Shown here one piece after another: positions 6,376 to 13,205 of a stretch of 17,816 bases of DNA (the first letter of the stretch is position 1; every line of letters begins with the position of its first letter). Location: positions 1-17,816 of the forward strand of contig DASPTH010000109.1 of NCBI GenBank assembly GCA_035623515.1, given 5' to 3'. The notes beneath the pieces were generated by a model that saw nothing but the letters and a program-made list of their open reading frames with translations, ran no database searches and had not been told where the DNA came from. The DNA is from DASPTH01 sp035623515 (GTDB lineage Bacteria; Actinomycetota; Acidimicrobiia; IMCC26256; DASPTH01). Position numbers and translations under genes: made by a program.

Positions 6376-7542
6376 TCAATCCGTCCTTTCGAGCAGGTTC
6401 ACGGTGCAGATGCTCCCGCCGCCCACGAGGTGCGCGAGCGCGAGCCGGGCGCTGTCCACCTGGCGGCCGTCGGCCTCACCACGGAGTTGCAGCACGCACT
6501 CGTGGATCTGAGCGAGGCCGGTCGGCCCGCCCGGGTGCCCGCGGGCGATGAGCCCGCCGTCGGTGTTGAACGGGATCCGGCCGCCGGGGCCGGTCTCCCC
6601 CGCCTCGACGAGCTTGTCACCCTCTCCCTCGGCGGCGAAGCCGAGCAGCTCGTAGTACTCGAGCTCCTCGTTGACGAACGCGTCGTGGCAGAACGCCACG
6701 TCGACGTCCTCCGGCCCGACGCCCGCGGCTTCGTAGCACTCGCGTGCGGTGTCGCGCGTCATCGTGGACGGTCCGACCACCGGACCGATGAAGGTGTGCC
6801 CGCGCGCGTACGTCTCCGACTGCAACGCCGACGCGAGCGGTCGCACCACCGGGCGTCCGGGCTGGCGCGATCGCACGAGGTCTTCCCGCGCCAGGATCAC
6901 GCACGCCGCCCCGTCGTCGGCCGGGCAGCACATCATGGTGGTGAGCGGTTCCGCCACCATGCGCGACGCGAGGACTTCCTCGGGAGTGACCGGGTGGTCG
7001 GGCCGGCGGTGCGCGAACGGGCACGCGGCCCCGTAATTCCAGTTCTTGGCCGCGATCGCCGCGAAGTGCTCCGGCTTCGTGCCCCGATCGTGCATGCGGC
7101 GTTGCGCCCACAACGCGAAGTACGACGCGGGCAGGATCGGCGCGTCGATCACGTCGCGCCCGCCGCCGCGCCCGCCGCGAGCCTGCAGGTCGGTGAACTT
7201 GTCGAAGCAGAGGGCCATGGCGACGTCGGCTCGTCCCGACGACACCGCCCACGCCGCCTCCCGGAACGCGACCAGCCCGGTGGCCGACGCGTTCTCGATG
7301 TGCGCGACGGGCAGCCCGGTGAGGCCGAGCTCCTTCATCGCCTGGATGCCGATCATGGACGTGAGCTGGATGTAACCGACGAACGCCTCGTCGACGTCGG
7401 CCAGCGTCATCTGCGCGTCGTGCAGCGCCGCCAGGCCCGCGTCGCGCGCGAGGTGCAGGATCGGCCGTTCCTTCAGCATGCCGAACGGCACCATGCCCAC
7501 CCCGGCGACGGCGACGTCCTCGAACCGGAGACCGCGCCGCAT
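6376..7542 (-). CDS. Thiolase-superfamily protein of the SCP-x/Ltp type lacking the catalytic cysteines
   Basis: The 388-residue product has the thiolase fold signatures of the lipid-transfer/SCP-x branch: VAVAGVGMVPFG near the N-terminus, HDAF with His286, and ARGHPGGPTG with His336. The usual nucleophilic cysteine position (ENxCxxG) reads ENASATG with Ser86, and the second cysteine of CxGGG reads LVGGG with Leu372. It is therefore unlikely to run a normal Claisen cycle. Related thiolase-fold enzymes such as steroid aldolase Ltp2 act as retro-aldolases on CoA thioesters and need a DUF35 partner, which is exactly the adjoining gene. ATG 7542 overlaps the DUF35 stop as TGATG, indicating translational coupling and probably a complex. 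The substrate is unknown; a side-chain or branched acyl-CoA is the inference. Confidence 0.88.
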   Translation of the reverse strand: MRRGLRFEDVAVAGVGMVPFGMLKERPILHLARDAGLAALHDAQMTLADVDEAFVGYIQLTSMIGIQAMKELGLTGLPVAHIENASATGLVAFREAAWAVSSGRADVAMALCFDKFTDLQARGGRGGGRDVIDAPILPASYFALWAQRRMHDRGTKPEHFAAIAAKNWNYGAACPFAHRRPDHPVTPEEVLASRMVAEPLTTMMCCPADDGAACVILAREDLVRSRQPGRPVVRPLASALQSETYARGHTFIGPVVGPSTMTRDTARECYEAAGVGPEDVDVAFCHDAFVNEELEYYELLGFAAEGEGDKLVEAGETGPGGRIPFNTDGGLIARGHPGGPTGLAQIHECVLQLRGEADGRQVDSARLALAHLVGGGSICTVNLLERTD

Positions 7543-7967
7543 CACGCCGACCGTTCGGCGAGGGGGCGGAACCGGTAGATGACGACCTCGTCACCATCGG
7601 CGGTCTCCCGCAGTGTCTCGAGGTCGATCTCCACCTCCATCCCGATCGCGAAGTCGTCGGGGCCGCCGAAGAGGATCGACTGCACGCGCGGCCCCTCGGC
7701 GAGATCGATCTGTCCGACGCCGTAACCCGGGACGTCGGTGTCCTTGCGCCCGAAGAGCGGCACGTGACAGTACGTCCAGGTCCAGATGCGCCCCCGCGTC
7801 GACAGCTCGACGTCGTCGCAACCCTCGTGGAGGCACTGCGCGCACACCATGCGGCGCGGATAGAAGAACTCGCCGCAGTTCGGGCACCGGCTGCCGAGCA
7901 GGCGCGGCGGCTCGCCCGGGTCGTCGGGGATCCGGAAGAACCCCTCTTCGATCGGCACTCGCGCCAT
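7542..7967 (-). CDS. DUF35 protein: zinc ribbon plus OB fold, acyl-CoA-binding partner of the thiolase-fold enzyme
   Basis: This encodes 141 residues. ATG 7967 has an excellent ribosome site (GAGGAG, 5 nt spacer); an in-frame start at 7991 would lack it. A rubredoxin-like zinc ribbon uses Cys28-Cys31 (CPNC) and Cys42-Cys45 (CAQC), and an OB-fold follows (GRIWTWTYCHVPLFG through the FAIGMEVEIDLE strand). Proteins of this family bind the CoA moiety and hand acyl-CoA substrates to thiolase-fold partners, as in Ltp2-ChsH2 and archaeal thiolase-HMG-CoA synthase complexes. It is the first gene of the three-gene operon, and its stop overlaps the next start. An inverted-repeat operator candidate lies just upstream. 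Confidence 0.9.
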   Translation of the reverse strand: MARVPIEEGFFRIPDDPGEPPRLLGSRCPNCGEFFYPRRMVCAQCLHEGCDDVELSTRGRIWTWTYCHVPLFGRKDTDVPGYGVGQIDLAEGPRVQSILFGGPDDFAIGMEVEIDLETLRETADGDEVVIYRFRPLAERSA

Positions 7968-7993
7968 GTGCACTCCTCGTCGCCGACCCACTA

Positions 7994-8044
7994 CGAAGTT
8001 GCGTCAGCAACCGACGCTATACGACGGTGGGTGACGCAACTTCG
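7994..8044 (-). promoter_or_regulatory. Perfect 13-bp inverted repeat around the predicted promoter of the DUF35-thiolase-CMD operon
   Basis: CGAAGTTGCGTCA (7994-8006) is repeated as its exact reverse complement at 8032-8044, 25 bp apart. On the reverse strand the spacer contains TAGCGT (8019-8014), a TANNNT -10 box. Transcription would start near 8006, leaving a leader of about 40 nt with the GAGGAG site. One arm then covers the -35 region and the other the first transcribed bases, the geometry expected of a repressor operator. The absence of a T-tract and the 25-nt loop argue against a terminator. No regulator gene is adjacent, so the binding protein is unknown. Confidence 0.6.
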
Positions 8045-8059
8045 GCCCCTCGGCGCGTC

Positions 8060-8407
8060 CTACTCCTGGCGTTGGATGAACACCTCGACGCGTGCGATCC
8101 GACCGTCACCGTCGAGATCGAACGTGAGGCACTCCGGTGTCCGCCGGCGACCGCCGTCGACGTCCATCGTCTCCGACAACTCCGCGTACGCCACGCCGTC
8201 GCCGTACGTGACGCGCGTGACGTCCATCTCGTAGTTCGGCAGCGTCGGCATGAGGTCGGAGATGAAGGCGACGTACTCGGCCTTCGACGGGTACACGTCG
8301 ACGTACGGTCCGACGCGCGTGAAGTCGTCGGCCAGGCACGCCTCGAGCCCGGGCCAGTCGTGCTCGACGAGGCAGCGCAGGAACTCTTCGACGACGCCGT
8401 GGGCCAT
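8060..8407 (-). CDS. NTF2/SnoaL-like small protein
   Basis: The 115-residue product matches the cone-shaped alpha+beta NTF2-like fold: an N-terminal helix (VVEEFLRCLVEHDWPGLEACLADDF), a YPSKAEYVAFISDLMPTLP segment, then a curved sheet ending in RIARVEVFIQRQE. Members include polyketide cyclases, ketosteroid isomerases and many proteins of unknown role, so no activity is claimed. ATG 8407 lies 7 nt after a TACCCT box and has no ribosome site, which fits leaderless translation. It runs in the same direction as the DUF35 operon, 92 bp upstream of it, but the operon has its own promoter signal in between. It diverges from the DUF4236 gene. Confidence 0.8.
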   Translation of the reverse strand: MAHGVVEEFLRCLVEHDWPGLEACLADDFTRVGPYVDVYPSKAEYVAFISDLMPTLPNYEMDVTRVTYGDGVAYAELSETMDVDGGRRRTPECLTFDLDGDGRIARVEVFIQRQE

Positions 8408-8414
8408 GCGCCAG

Positions 8415-8420
8415 AGGGTA
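8415..8420 (-). promoter_or_regulatory. -10 box for the leaderless NTF2-like gene
   Basis: TACCCT on the reverse strand lies exactly 7 nt before ATG 8407, and no Shine-Dalgarno sequence is present in that gap. Confidence 0.6.
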
Positions 8421-8486
8421 CGGCAGGCGCCCGGTGTCCCGCCCGTCCGGCACACTACGGCCGAGCCCAACGAGGAGGCAGCGCGC

Positions 8487-8813
8487 ATGGCACTGCGGTT
8501 CTTCCGACGGGTGAAGCTCGCGCCCGGCGTGCACATGAACCTGAGCCGGCCGGGCCCGAGCTTCTCGTTCGGCATGCGCGGCGCGCAGGTGACCGTCGGA
8601 TCCCGAGATGTCCGGCGGACCGTCGGTCTGCCCGGCACCGGCCTCTTCTACACGTCGACGAGCGGCACGCACACCGGCACGCACACGTCGGAGCAGTTCG
8701 CCCACCGCTCGAATCTGCTCGGCAAGCTCGACGACCTGCACCGAGCCGGGCTGCTCACCGATGAGGAGCACGCGGCCAAGCGGGCCGCGCTCCTCGGTCA
8801 CGCGAGCGGATAG
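8487..8813 (+). CDS. DUF4236 plus SHOCT domain protein
   Basis: This encodes 108 residues. ATG 8487 follows GAGGAGG at 8472-8478 with 8 nt spacing. Residues 1-56 match DUF4236: RFFRRVKLAPGVHMNLSRPG, a FSFGMRGAQVTVG strand pair, then VGLPGTGLFYTS. After a Thr/His-rich linker, residues 74-105 form a SHOCT helix pair (LLGKLDDLHRAGLLTDEEHAAKR), a short C-terminal module often attached to envelope or phage-related proteins. The function is unknown; these domains are described only as putative oligomerisation or membrane-associated modules. The stop codon TAG doubles as the first bases of the -10 box of the next gene. Confidence 0.88.
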   Translation: MALRFFRRVKLAPGVHMNLSRPGPSFSFGMRGAQVTVGSRDVRRTVGLPGTGLFYTSTSGTHTGTHTSEQFAHRSNLLGKLDDLHRAGLLTDEEHAAKRAALLGHASG

Positions 8814-8816
8814 CGT
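8811..8816 (+). promoter_or_regulatory. -10 box of the Gfo/Idh/MocA gene embedded in the upstream stop codon
   Basis: TAGCGT starts with the TAG stop of the DUF4236-SHOCT gene and lies exactly 7 nt before GTG 8824, with no ribosome site between. This predicts a separate leaderless transcript despite a gap of only 10 bp. Confidence 0.55.
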
Positions 8817-8823
8817 CCCGTCC

Positions 8824-9966
8824 GTGGACCGCGTACGGATCGGCATCGTCGGCACCGGCAACATCGCGCAGTTGAACGTGCGCGGGTACCTGCAACACCC
8901 GAAGTGCGACGTCGTCGCGGTGTGCGACCCACGGTTGCCGGTCGCCGAAGCCGCAGCTCGCGCGTGGAACGTTCCCAAGGTCTACGAGCATCTCGACGAC
9001 CTCCTCGCCGACGACGAGGTCGACGCGGTCGAGATCCTCACCCCCACGTACCTGCACAAGGAGCACACGCTCGCCGCCGTGCGCGCAGGCAAGCACGTGT
9101 CGTGCCAGAAGCCGATCGCCAACTCGGTGGCCGACGGGCGCGAGATGGTCGCCGCCGCGTCCGACGCCGGCGTGGTGTTCCGCGTGAGCGAGTGCTGCTT
9201 CCACTACCCACCCCTCGTGAAGGCCAAAGCGCTCGTCGCAAGCGGTGCGATCGGAGCGCCCACGATGATCCGCATCAAGACCCTCGTGGGCGAGACCGAC
9301 TCGGAGTTCCAGCGCAACATCCAGCCCGAGGGCTACACGTGGCGGTTCAACGACCAGAGCCCCGGCGGGCATCTCTTCGACGACATGGTCCACAAGTACG
9401 GGCTTGCGCTCTGGGTCACCGACGAGAGCATTCGCAGCGTGCAAGCCGTCGTGCGCATGGGACCGCTCTTCTTCGAGGCGCCGATGGCGGCGATCTTCGA
9501 GTACGAGCGCGACGACCTCGTGGGCACGATGGAAGTGGCGTACGCGCCGCACATGTACATCCGCAGCGCGTACTACGGGGCCGACGAGGTCGTCGAGATC
9601 CAGGGCACCGAGGGGCTCGTGTGGGTCACGCGGTGCATCGGCGAATTGCACGACCTCCCGCCACTGCTCCTCTACCGGGCCGACGGGACCCGCGAGGCCT
9701 ACTCGCAGATCGAGGCCGATTGGGGCGAGGGTTTCGTGCAGTCGTCGCGACACTTCGTCGACGCGCTGCTCGAGGGGCGCACCGACCCGGAGATGAGCGG
9801 CGACCTCGCGATCAGGACGCTGCAACTCTGCTTCGCCGTGTACGAGGCGTCGAACACGCGCGCGCCGGTCGAGCCGGCGAGCATCGCGACCTCGGTGTCG
9901 CCGCCGTGGTGGCCGAAGACGCCGGAACAGCTCATGAAGGACGTGGAGTCGCTCGGGCTCATCTGA
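8824..9966 (+). CDS. Gfo/Idh/MocA family NAD(P)-dependent oxidoreductase
   Basis: The 380-residue product starts with a Rossmann fold, RIGIVGTGNIAQ, with the dinucleotide-binding GTGNIA at 10-15 and the acidic end CDP at 34-36. The family's EKP motif appears as CQKPIA with Lys96. The C-terminal substrate and dimer domain contains GGHLFDDMVHKYGLALW, where the Asp/His pair is typical of the active site. The length is normal for the family. GTG 8824 was chosen from the leaderless spacing and the immediate start of the Rossmann strand. Members oxidise or reduce sugars, inositols, bile-pigment or aromatic substrates; the specific substrate cannot be read. The gene converges with the DUF427-TesB gene 29 bp beyond its stop. 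Confidence 0.92.
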   Translation: MDRVRIGIVGTGNIAQLNVRGYLQHPKCDVVAVCDPRLPVAEAAARAWNVPKVYEHLDDLLADDEVDAVEILTPTYLHKEHTLAAVRAGKHVSCQKPIANSVADGREMVAAASDAGVVFRVSECCFHYPPLVKAKALVASGAIGAPTMIRIKTLVGETDSEFQRNIQPEGYTWRFNDQSPGGHLFDDMVHKYGLALWVTDESIRSVQAVVRMGPLFFEAPMAAIFEYERDDLVGTMEVAYAPHMYIRSAYYGADEVVEIQGTEGLVWVTRCIGELHDLPPLLLYRADGTREAYSQIEADWGEGFVQSSRHFVDALLEGRTDPEMSGDLAIRTLQLCFAVYEASNTRAPVEPASIATSVSPPWWPKTPEQLMKDVESLGLI

Positions 9967-9968
9967 GC

Positions 9969-9988
9969 CCACGCCTCACAATTCGTGG
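9969..9988. terminator. Weak hairpin between converging genes
   Basis: CCACG (9969-9973) and CGTGG (9984-9988) pair across 10 nt in the 29-bp gap between two converging stops. It could act in both directions, but the stem is short and there are no T-tracts. Confidence 0.3.
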
Positions 9989-9995
9989 CGTTGCA

Positions 9996-11279
9996 CTACA
10001 TCGCGTTCGTGGCGTCGAGCCCGAGCGCGGCGGGGTCGCGTTCGGTATTGAAACCTCGGATCATCGCCTGCACGGTGTACGACGCCACCAGCCGGCCGTC
10101 CTGCGTGAACACGTGACCCTCACCTTGGGTCAGCCCGCGCCCGGCGTGGATCGCGGGATTCGCATAGAGGAGCCATTCGGTGACGTCCACGTCGTCGTGG
10201 ACGGCGATCGACACGGCCATGATCCCGGTGGACAGCGTGACGTGCGCCATCGACTCGCCGAAGCCGGGATGCGGGCGCATGGCAGCGGCGATGGTCCAGT
10301 GCGTCGTGGGCTGGGCCAGCAGCGCGGTGTGCAGGTACGGCTCCGGCGGCGCGTCGCGGAACCGGATCCACGCGTAGATCTCGGGCGGGCCGACGCGATC
10401 GGGATCAGGTGAGTAGGCGCCGTCGACGACGCGGATGTCGCGGCTCGTGACGCGCATGTCGAGCGGCACCGCGTCGTCGGGGCCCGCGACTTCGGGCATC
10501 TCGATGTTGCCCGAGATCGTGTCGGGCGCGCCGCTGTCGAGCAGCAGCAACCCCGTGCTGCGGAGCTGGTCGTCCTGGTTCACCCGCACCTCGACGGTCG
10601 AGAACGTGCGACCGGCGCGCAGGACGTCGACGTCGAGGTCGAGCGGCGCGTCGAACGCCGCCGACTTCGAGAAGATCATGTACGCCGACGTGACCCGCTG
10701 CTCCGGCAGTGTCTTCGACGCGGCCACGATGGCCTGCGCGAGCATCTGCCCACCTTCGACGACGTTGCGCGACACGTCGCGGTACGGCGCGCCCACGAAG
10801 CGGCGCGGGCCGGCCGGTTGCACGTCGATCAGATCCAGCAGGTCGCGCGCGTCGCCCCACGCGGGGAACCGCGTCACGTGCTGGTCGGTGTCGCCGGGCC
10901 AGTGCTCCTCGAGCTCGACGCGCACGCGCTCCTGGTAGAAGGCGACGTAACCCGCGATTCCGCCGACCTCGTCGAAGGGCGTGCGGTACGCCCACACGAC
11001 GTTCTCCTCGGCCGGGTCCGTGACCGTGAGCGTCCAGTAGTCGGCCTCACCCTTGAACGGGCACACCGAGTGGTGGTCGGTTTCGGTGAAGTGCTCCCAG
11101 CGCACGTCGTCGATCGGGAAGTAGAGCCGGTCGACGTGGCGCGTCTCCTCGACGCGGAGACACCGCTCGCTCTCGGCGAGCAGCGTGTCGCCGTGCCACA
11201 CGCGCGCCGTCGCGTCGCACGGCACGAGGTTGATCTCGTAGTCCGGGTACTTGCCCCACGCCGACTCGATCTCCGTCAT
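9996..11279 (-). CDS. DUF427 fused to a TesB-like double-hotdog acyl-CoA thioesterase
   Basis: This encodes 427 residues in two parts. Residues 24-118 are DUF427: ARVWHGDTLLAES, RLYFPIDDVR, HHSVCPFKGEADYW, then GYVAFYQERV. From about 145 a TesB-type double hotdog follows, with NVVEGGQMLAQAIVAA at 172-187 and TEWLLYANPAIHAGRGL, GRLVASYTVQAMIR near the end. TesB enzymes hydrolyse acyl-CoA to free acid and CoA. The catalytic Asp of the usual YASD segment appears as AQPTT (Thr326), so activity may be altered; a Gln (404) near the expected place is kept. ATG 11279 follows TAGGGT by exactly 7 nt, giving a leaderless start. It diverges from the EamA gene with a 32-bp gap. DUF427 has no established biochemical role. 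Confidence 0.85.
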   Translation of the reverse strand: MTEIESAWGKYPDYEINLVPCDATARVWHGDTLLAESERCLRVEETRHVDRLYFPIDDVRWEHFTETDHHSVCPFKGEADYWTLTVTDPAEENVVWAYRTPFDEVGGIAGYVAFYQERVRVELEEHWPGDTDQHVTRFPAWGDARDLLDLIDVQPAGPRRFVGAPYRDVSRNVVEGGQMLAQAIVAASKTLPEQRVTSAYMIFSKSAAFDAPLDLDVDVLRAGRTFSTVEVRVNQDDQLRSTGLLLLDSGAPDTISGNIEMPEVAGPDDAVPLDMRVTSRDIRVVDGAYSPDPDRVGPPEIYAWIRFRDAPPEPYLHTALLAQPTTHWTIAAAMRPHPGFGESMAHVTLSTGIMAVSIAVHDDVDVTEWLLYANPAIHAGRGLTQGEGHVFTQDGRLVASYTVQAMIRGFNTERDPAALGLDATNAM

Positions 11280-11286
11280 GTGCGCG

Positions 11287-11302
11287 ACCCTACCCCTAGG
11301 CT
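11287..11302. promoter_or_regulatory. Back-to-back divergent -10 boxes
   Basis: On the reverse strand TAGGGT (11292-11287) lies 7 nt before ATG 11279. On the forward strand TAGGCT (11297-11302) lies 9 nt before GTG 11312. The two boxes are 4 bp apart, so each gene's upstream polymerase contacts fall inside the other gene's coding region and the two promoters should exclude one another. Confidence 0.55.
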
Positions 11303-11311
11303 GCCGCGCCC

Positions 11312-12142
11312 GTGGCCGTCTTCATCGGCTTGCTCGTCGCCGCCGGCTTCGGCTCGGGCGACTTCCTCGGCGGGTTGGCGTCTCGCCGCGCGCGCATGAT
11401 CAGTGTGCTCGCCCTCGCGCAGGTGGTCGCGGTGCTCGGTGCGATCGTGTTCGCGCTCGTGTTCGGCGGATCGCCGACCGGTCGCCAACTTGCGTTCGGC
11501 GCCTTCGCCGGGGCGCTCAACGTGGTCGCGCTCGGCGCCCTCTACCAGGGGCTGGCGCTCGGCCGCATGGGCGTCGTCGCACCGATCACGGCAGTGGTCG
11601 CGTCGTGCATCCCGGTGATCTGGGGTCTCGCCACCGGCGAGCGACCGTCGGCGGTCGCGCTCGCCGGGGTCGCGTGCGCCATCGTCGCCGGCGGCATGAT
11701 CGCGCGGGAGCACGACGCCGCGACCGGAGGCGGAAGGCGGGCGCTCGTACTCGCGCTCGGCGCGGGGCTGCTCTTCGGGTGGTCGTTCGTGCTCTACGCC
11801 GAGTCACGCGAGGGCTCGGGCTTCTGGCCGGTGCTCACGGGCCGCGCCGCCGCGGTCGTGCTCGTGCTGTTCGTCGTGGTGCTGACGCGCGCGACCCTGC
11901 ACCTGCCGTCACCCGAGTCGTGGATGGCCGTCGGTGCCGGTGCGGTGGACGTGGGCGCGACCGTGCTGTTGCTCGTCGCGGTGCGCCGAGGGCTCGAGTC
12001 GCTCGTCGCACCCGTCGCCGCCCTCGGTCCCGCCTTCACCGTCGCGTGCGCGTGGGCCGTGTTGCGCGAACCCGTCGCCAAGCTGCAGCTCGCGGGCCTC
12101 TTGCTGGCGCTCGTCGGGCTGGTGCTGATCGCGGCGGGCTGA
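11312..12142 (+). CDS. EamA/DMT-superfamily membrane transporter
   Basis: The 276-residue hydrophobic product has about ten predicted membrane helices in two EamA-like halves. The first half has GFGSGDFLGGLASRR and LYQGLALGRMGVVAPITAV; the second has AVRRGLESLVAPVAALGPAFTV and a terminal LLLALVGLVLIAAG. The 'P' before the end of the fourth helix of each half (VAPITA, VAPVAA) is characteristic of drug/metabolite exporters. The substrate is unknown; candidates include amino acids, metabolites or drugs. GTG 11312 starts directly at the first helix and lies behind a -10 box, without a ribosome site. The polymerase gene follows 36 bp later but has its own -10 box. Confidence 0.9.
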   Translation: MAVFIGLLVAAGFGSGDFLGGLASRRARMISVLALAQVVAVLGAIVFALVFGGSPTGRQLAFGAFAGALNVVALGALYQGLALGRMGVVAPITAVVASCIPVIWGLATGERPSAVALAGVACAIVAGGMIAREHDAATGGGRRALVLALGAGLLFGWSFVLYAESREGSGFWPVLTGRAAAVVLVLFVVVLTRATLHLPSPESWMAVGAGAVDVGATVLLLVAVRRGLESLVAPVAALGPAFTVACAWAVLREPVAKLQLAGLLLALVGLVLIAAG

Positions 12143-12165
12143 GCGGGCCGCCGCGTCGCTACCAC

Positions 12166-12171
12166 TACCGT
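12166..12171 (+). promoter_or_regulatory. -10 box of the polymerase gene
   Basis: TACCGT lies exactly 7 nt before GTG 12179. The alternative starts GTG 12170 and ATG 12173 overlap or abut this box and have no ribosome site, so GTG 12179 is preferred. Confidence 0.45.
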
Positions 12172-12178
12172 GATGGGC

Positions 12179-13189
12179 GTGGGCGCGGCCAAGGAGCATC
12201 TCGTCGAGATCGACGGGCACCAGGTTCGCATCACACACCCGGAGAAGGTGTTCTTCTCGGAGCACGGCGAGACCAAGCTCGACCTGGTCGAGCACTACAT
12301 TGCCGTCGCCGAGCCGCTCATGCGCACGATGGGCGGCCGACCGACGCTGTTGCAGCGCTTCCCGGAGGGGGCCGGAGGGCCGTCGTTCTTCCAGAAGCGC
12401 GTGCCCAAGGCCGCGCCGGAGTGGCTCCACACGACGATCGTGAGCACGCCGAACGGCACTACCTCACGCGCACTTGTCGCCGCCGACGTCGCCCACGTGC
12501 TGTGGGCGGTGAACATGGGGTGCCTCGGGTTCCATCCGTGGCCGTACCTCGCCGCCGATCCCGAGCACACCGACGAGCTGCGTCTCGACCTCGATCCGCA
12601 ACCCGGAACCGACTTCACGCACGTACGCACCGCCGCGGTGGAGCTGCGCGCCCTGCTCGACGAGCTCGGCATCGTCGGGTACCCGAAGACCACGGGGAAC
12701 CGCGGGCTGCACGTGTACGTGCGGCTCGAACCGCGCTGGGACTCGTACCAGGTGCGTCACGGGGCAGTCGCGATCGCGCGCGAGCTCGAGCGTCGTCGTC
12801 CCGACCTCATCACCGCCGCGTGGTGGAAGGAAGAGCGCGGCGAGCGCGTTTTCCTCGACTTCAACCAGAACGCGCCGCACAAGACCGTCTTCGGCGCGTG
12901 GTCGGTGCGCGCGCGGCCGGGCGCCCAGGTCTCCACGCCGCTCGTGTGGGACGAGATCGCCGACGTCCATCCCGACGACCTCACCCTCGCCACGTTGCCG
13001 GCGCGCTTCGCCGCGACCGGCGATCCGTGGGCGGCGATGAACGACGACCCGCAGTCGCTCGAACCGCTGCTCGCGATGTACGAACGCGACCGCGCGAACG
13101 GGTTGATGGACGCCCCGTGGCCGCCCGTCTACCCGAAGCAGCCCGACGAGCCGCCCCGCGTGGCCCCGAGCCGGGCCCGCAAGGAGTGA
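12179..13189 (+). CDS. Stand-alone LigD-type primase-polymerase (PolDom, archaeo-eukaryotic primase superfamily)
   Basis: This encodes 336 residues. The start RITHPEKVFF is the usual LigD polymerase-domain opening. Catalytic motifs, numbered from GTG 12179, are the metal-binding pair Asp137-Asp139 in LRLDLDP, Asp227 in VFLDFNQN, the nucleotide-contacting His119 in GFHPWP, and the TTGNRGLHVYV segment at 171-181. These correspond to the D-x-D, His and third Asp of mycobacterial LigD PolDom. The length fits a polymerase domain alone, without ligase or nuclease modules. Such enzymes insert ribo- or deoxynucleotides during gap filling and non-homologous end joining, and mycobacteria carry several stand-alone forms. 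No Ku or ligase gene lies in the window. The tail after about 310 is Pro/Arg-rich. The start is uncertain by 2-3 codons. Confidence 0.93.
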   Translation: MGAAKEHLVEIDGHQVRITHPEKVFFSEHGETKLDLVEHYIAVAEPLMRTMGGRPTLLQRFPEGAGGPSFFQKRVPKAAPEWLHTTIVSTPNGTTSRALVAADVAHVLWAVNMGCLGFHPWPYLAADPEHTDELRLDLDPQPGTDFTHVRTAAVELRALLDELGIVGYPKTTGNRGLHVYVRLEPRWDSYQVRHGAVAIARELERRRPDLITAAWWKEERGERVFLDFNQNAPHKTVFGAWSVRARPGAQVSTPLVWDEIADVHPDDLTLATLPARFAATGDPWAAMNDDPQSLEPLLAMYERDRANGLMDAPWPPVYPKQPDEPPRVAPSRARKE

Positions 13190-13205
13190 TCGCTCGGTAT
13201 TGGCG

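Noticed and set aside
6265..7578. Long forward-strand open frame opposite the thiolase-fold gene
   Set aside because: The composition is Arg/His-rich as expected of an antisense frame in high-GC DNA, and the opposite strand has conserved thiolase motifs.
7994..8044. Inverted repeat as a transcription terminator of the NTF2-like gene
   Set aside because: The 25-nt spacer, the lack of a T-tract and the -10 box inside the spacer fit an operator better, although termination is not excluded.
8755..9972. Reverse-strand open frame opposite the Gfo/Idh/MocA gene, and a forward one at 8904-10412
   Set aside because: Both are shadows of the real Rossmann-fold gene, and neither shows family motifs or a ribosome site.
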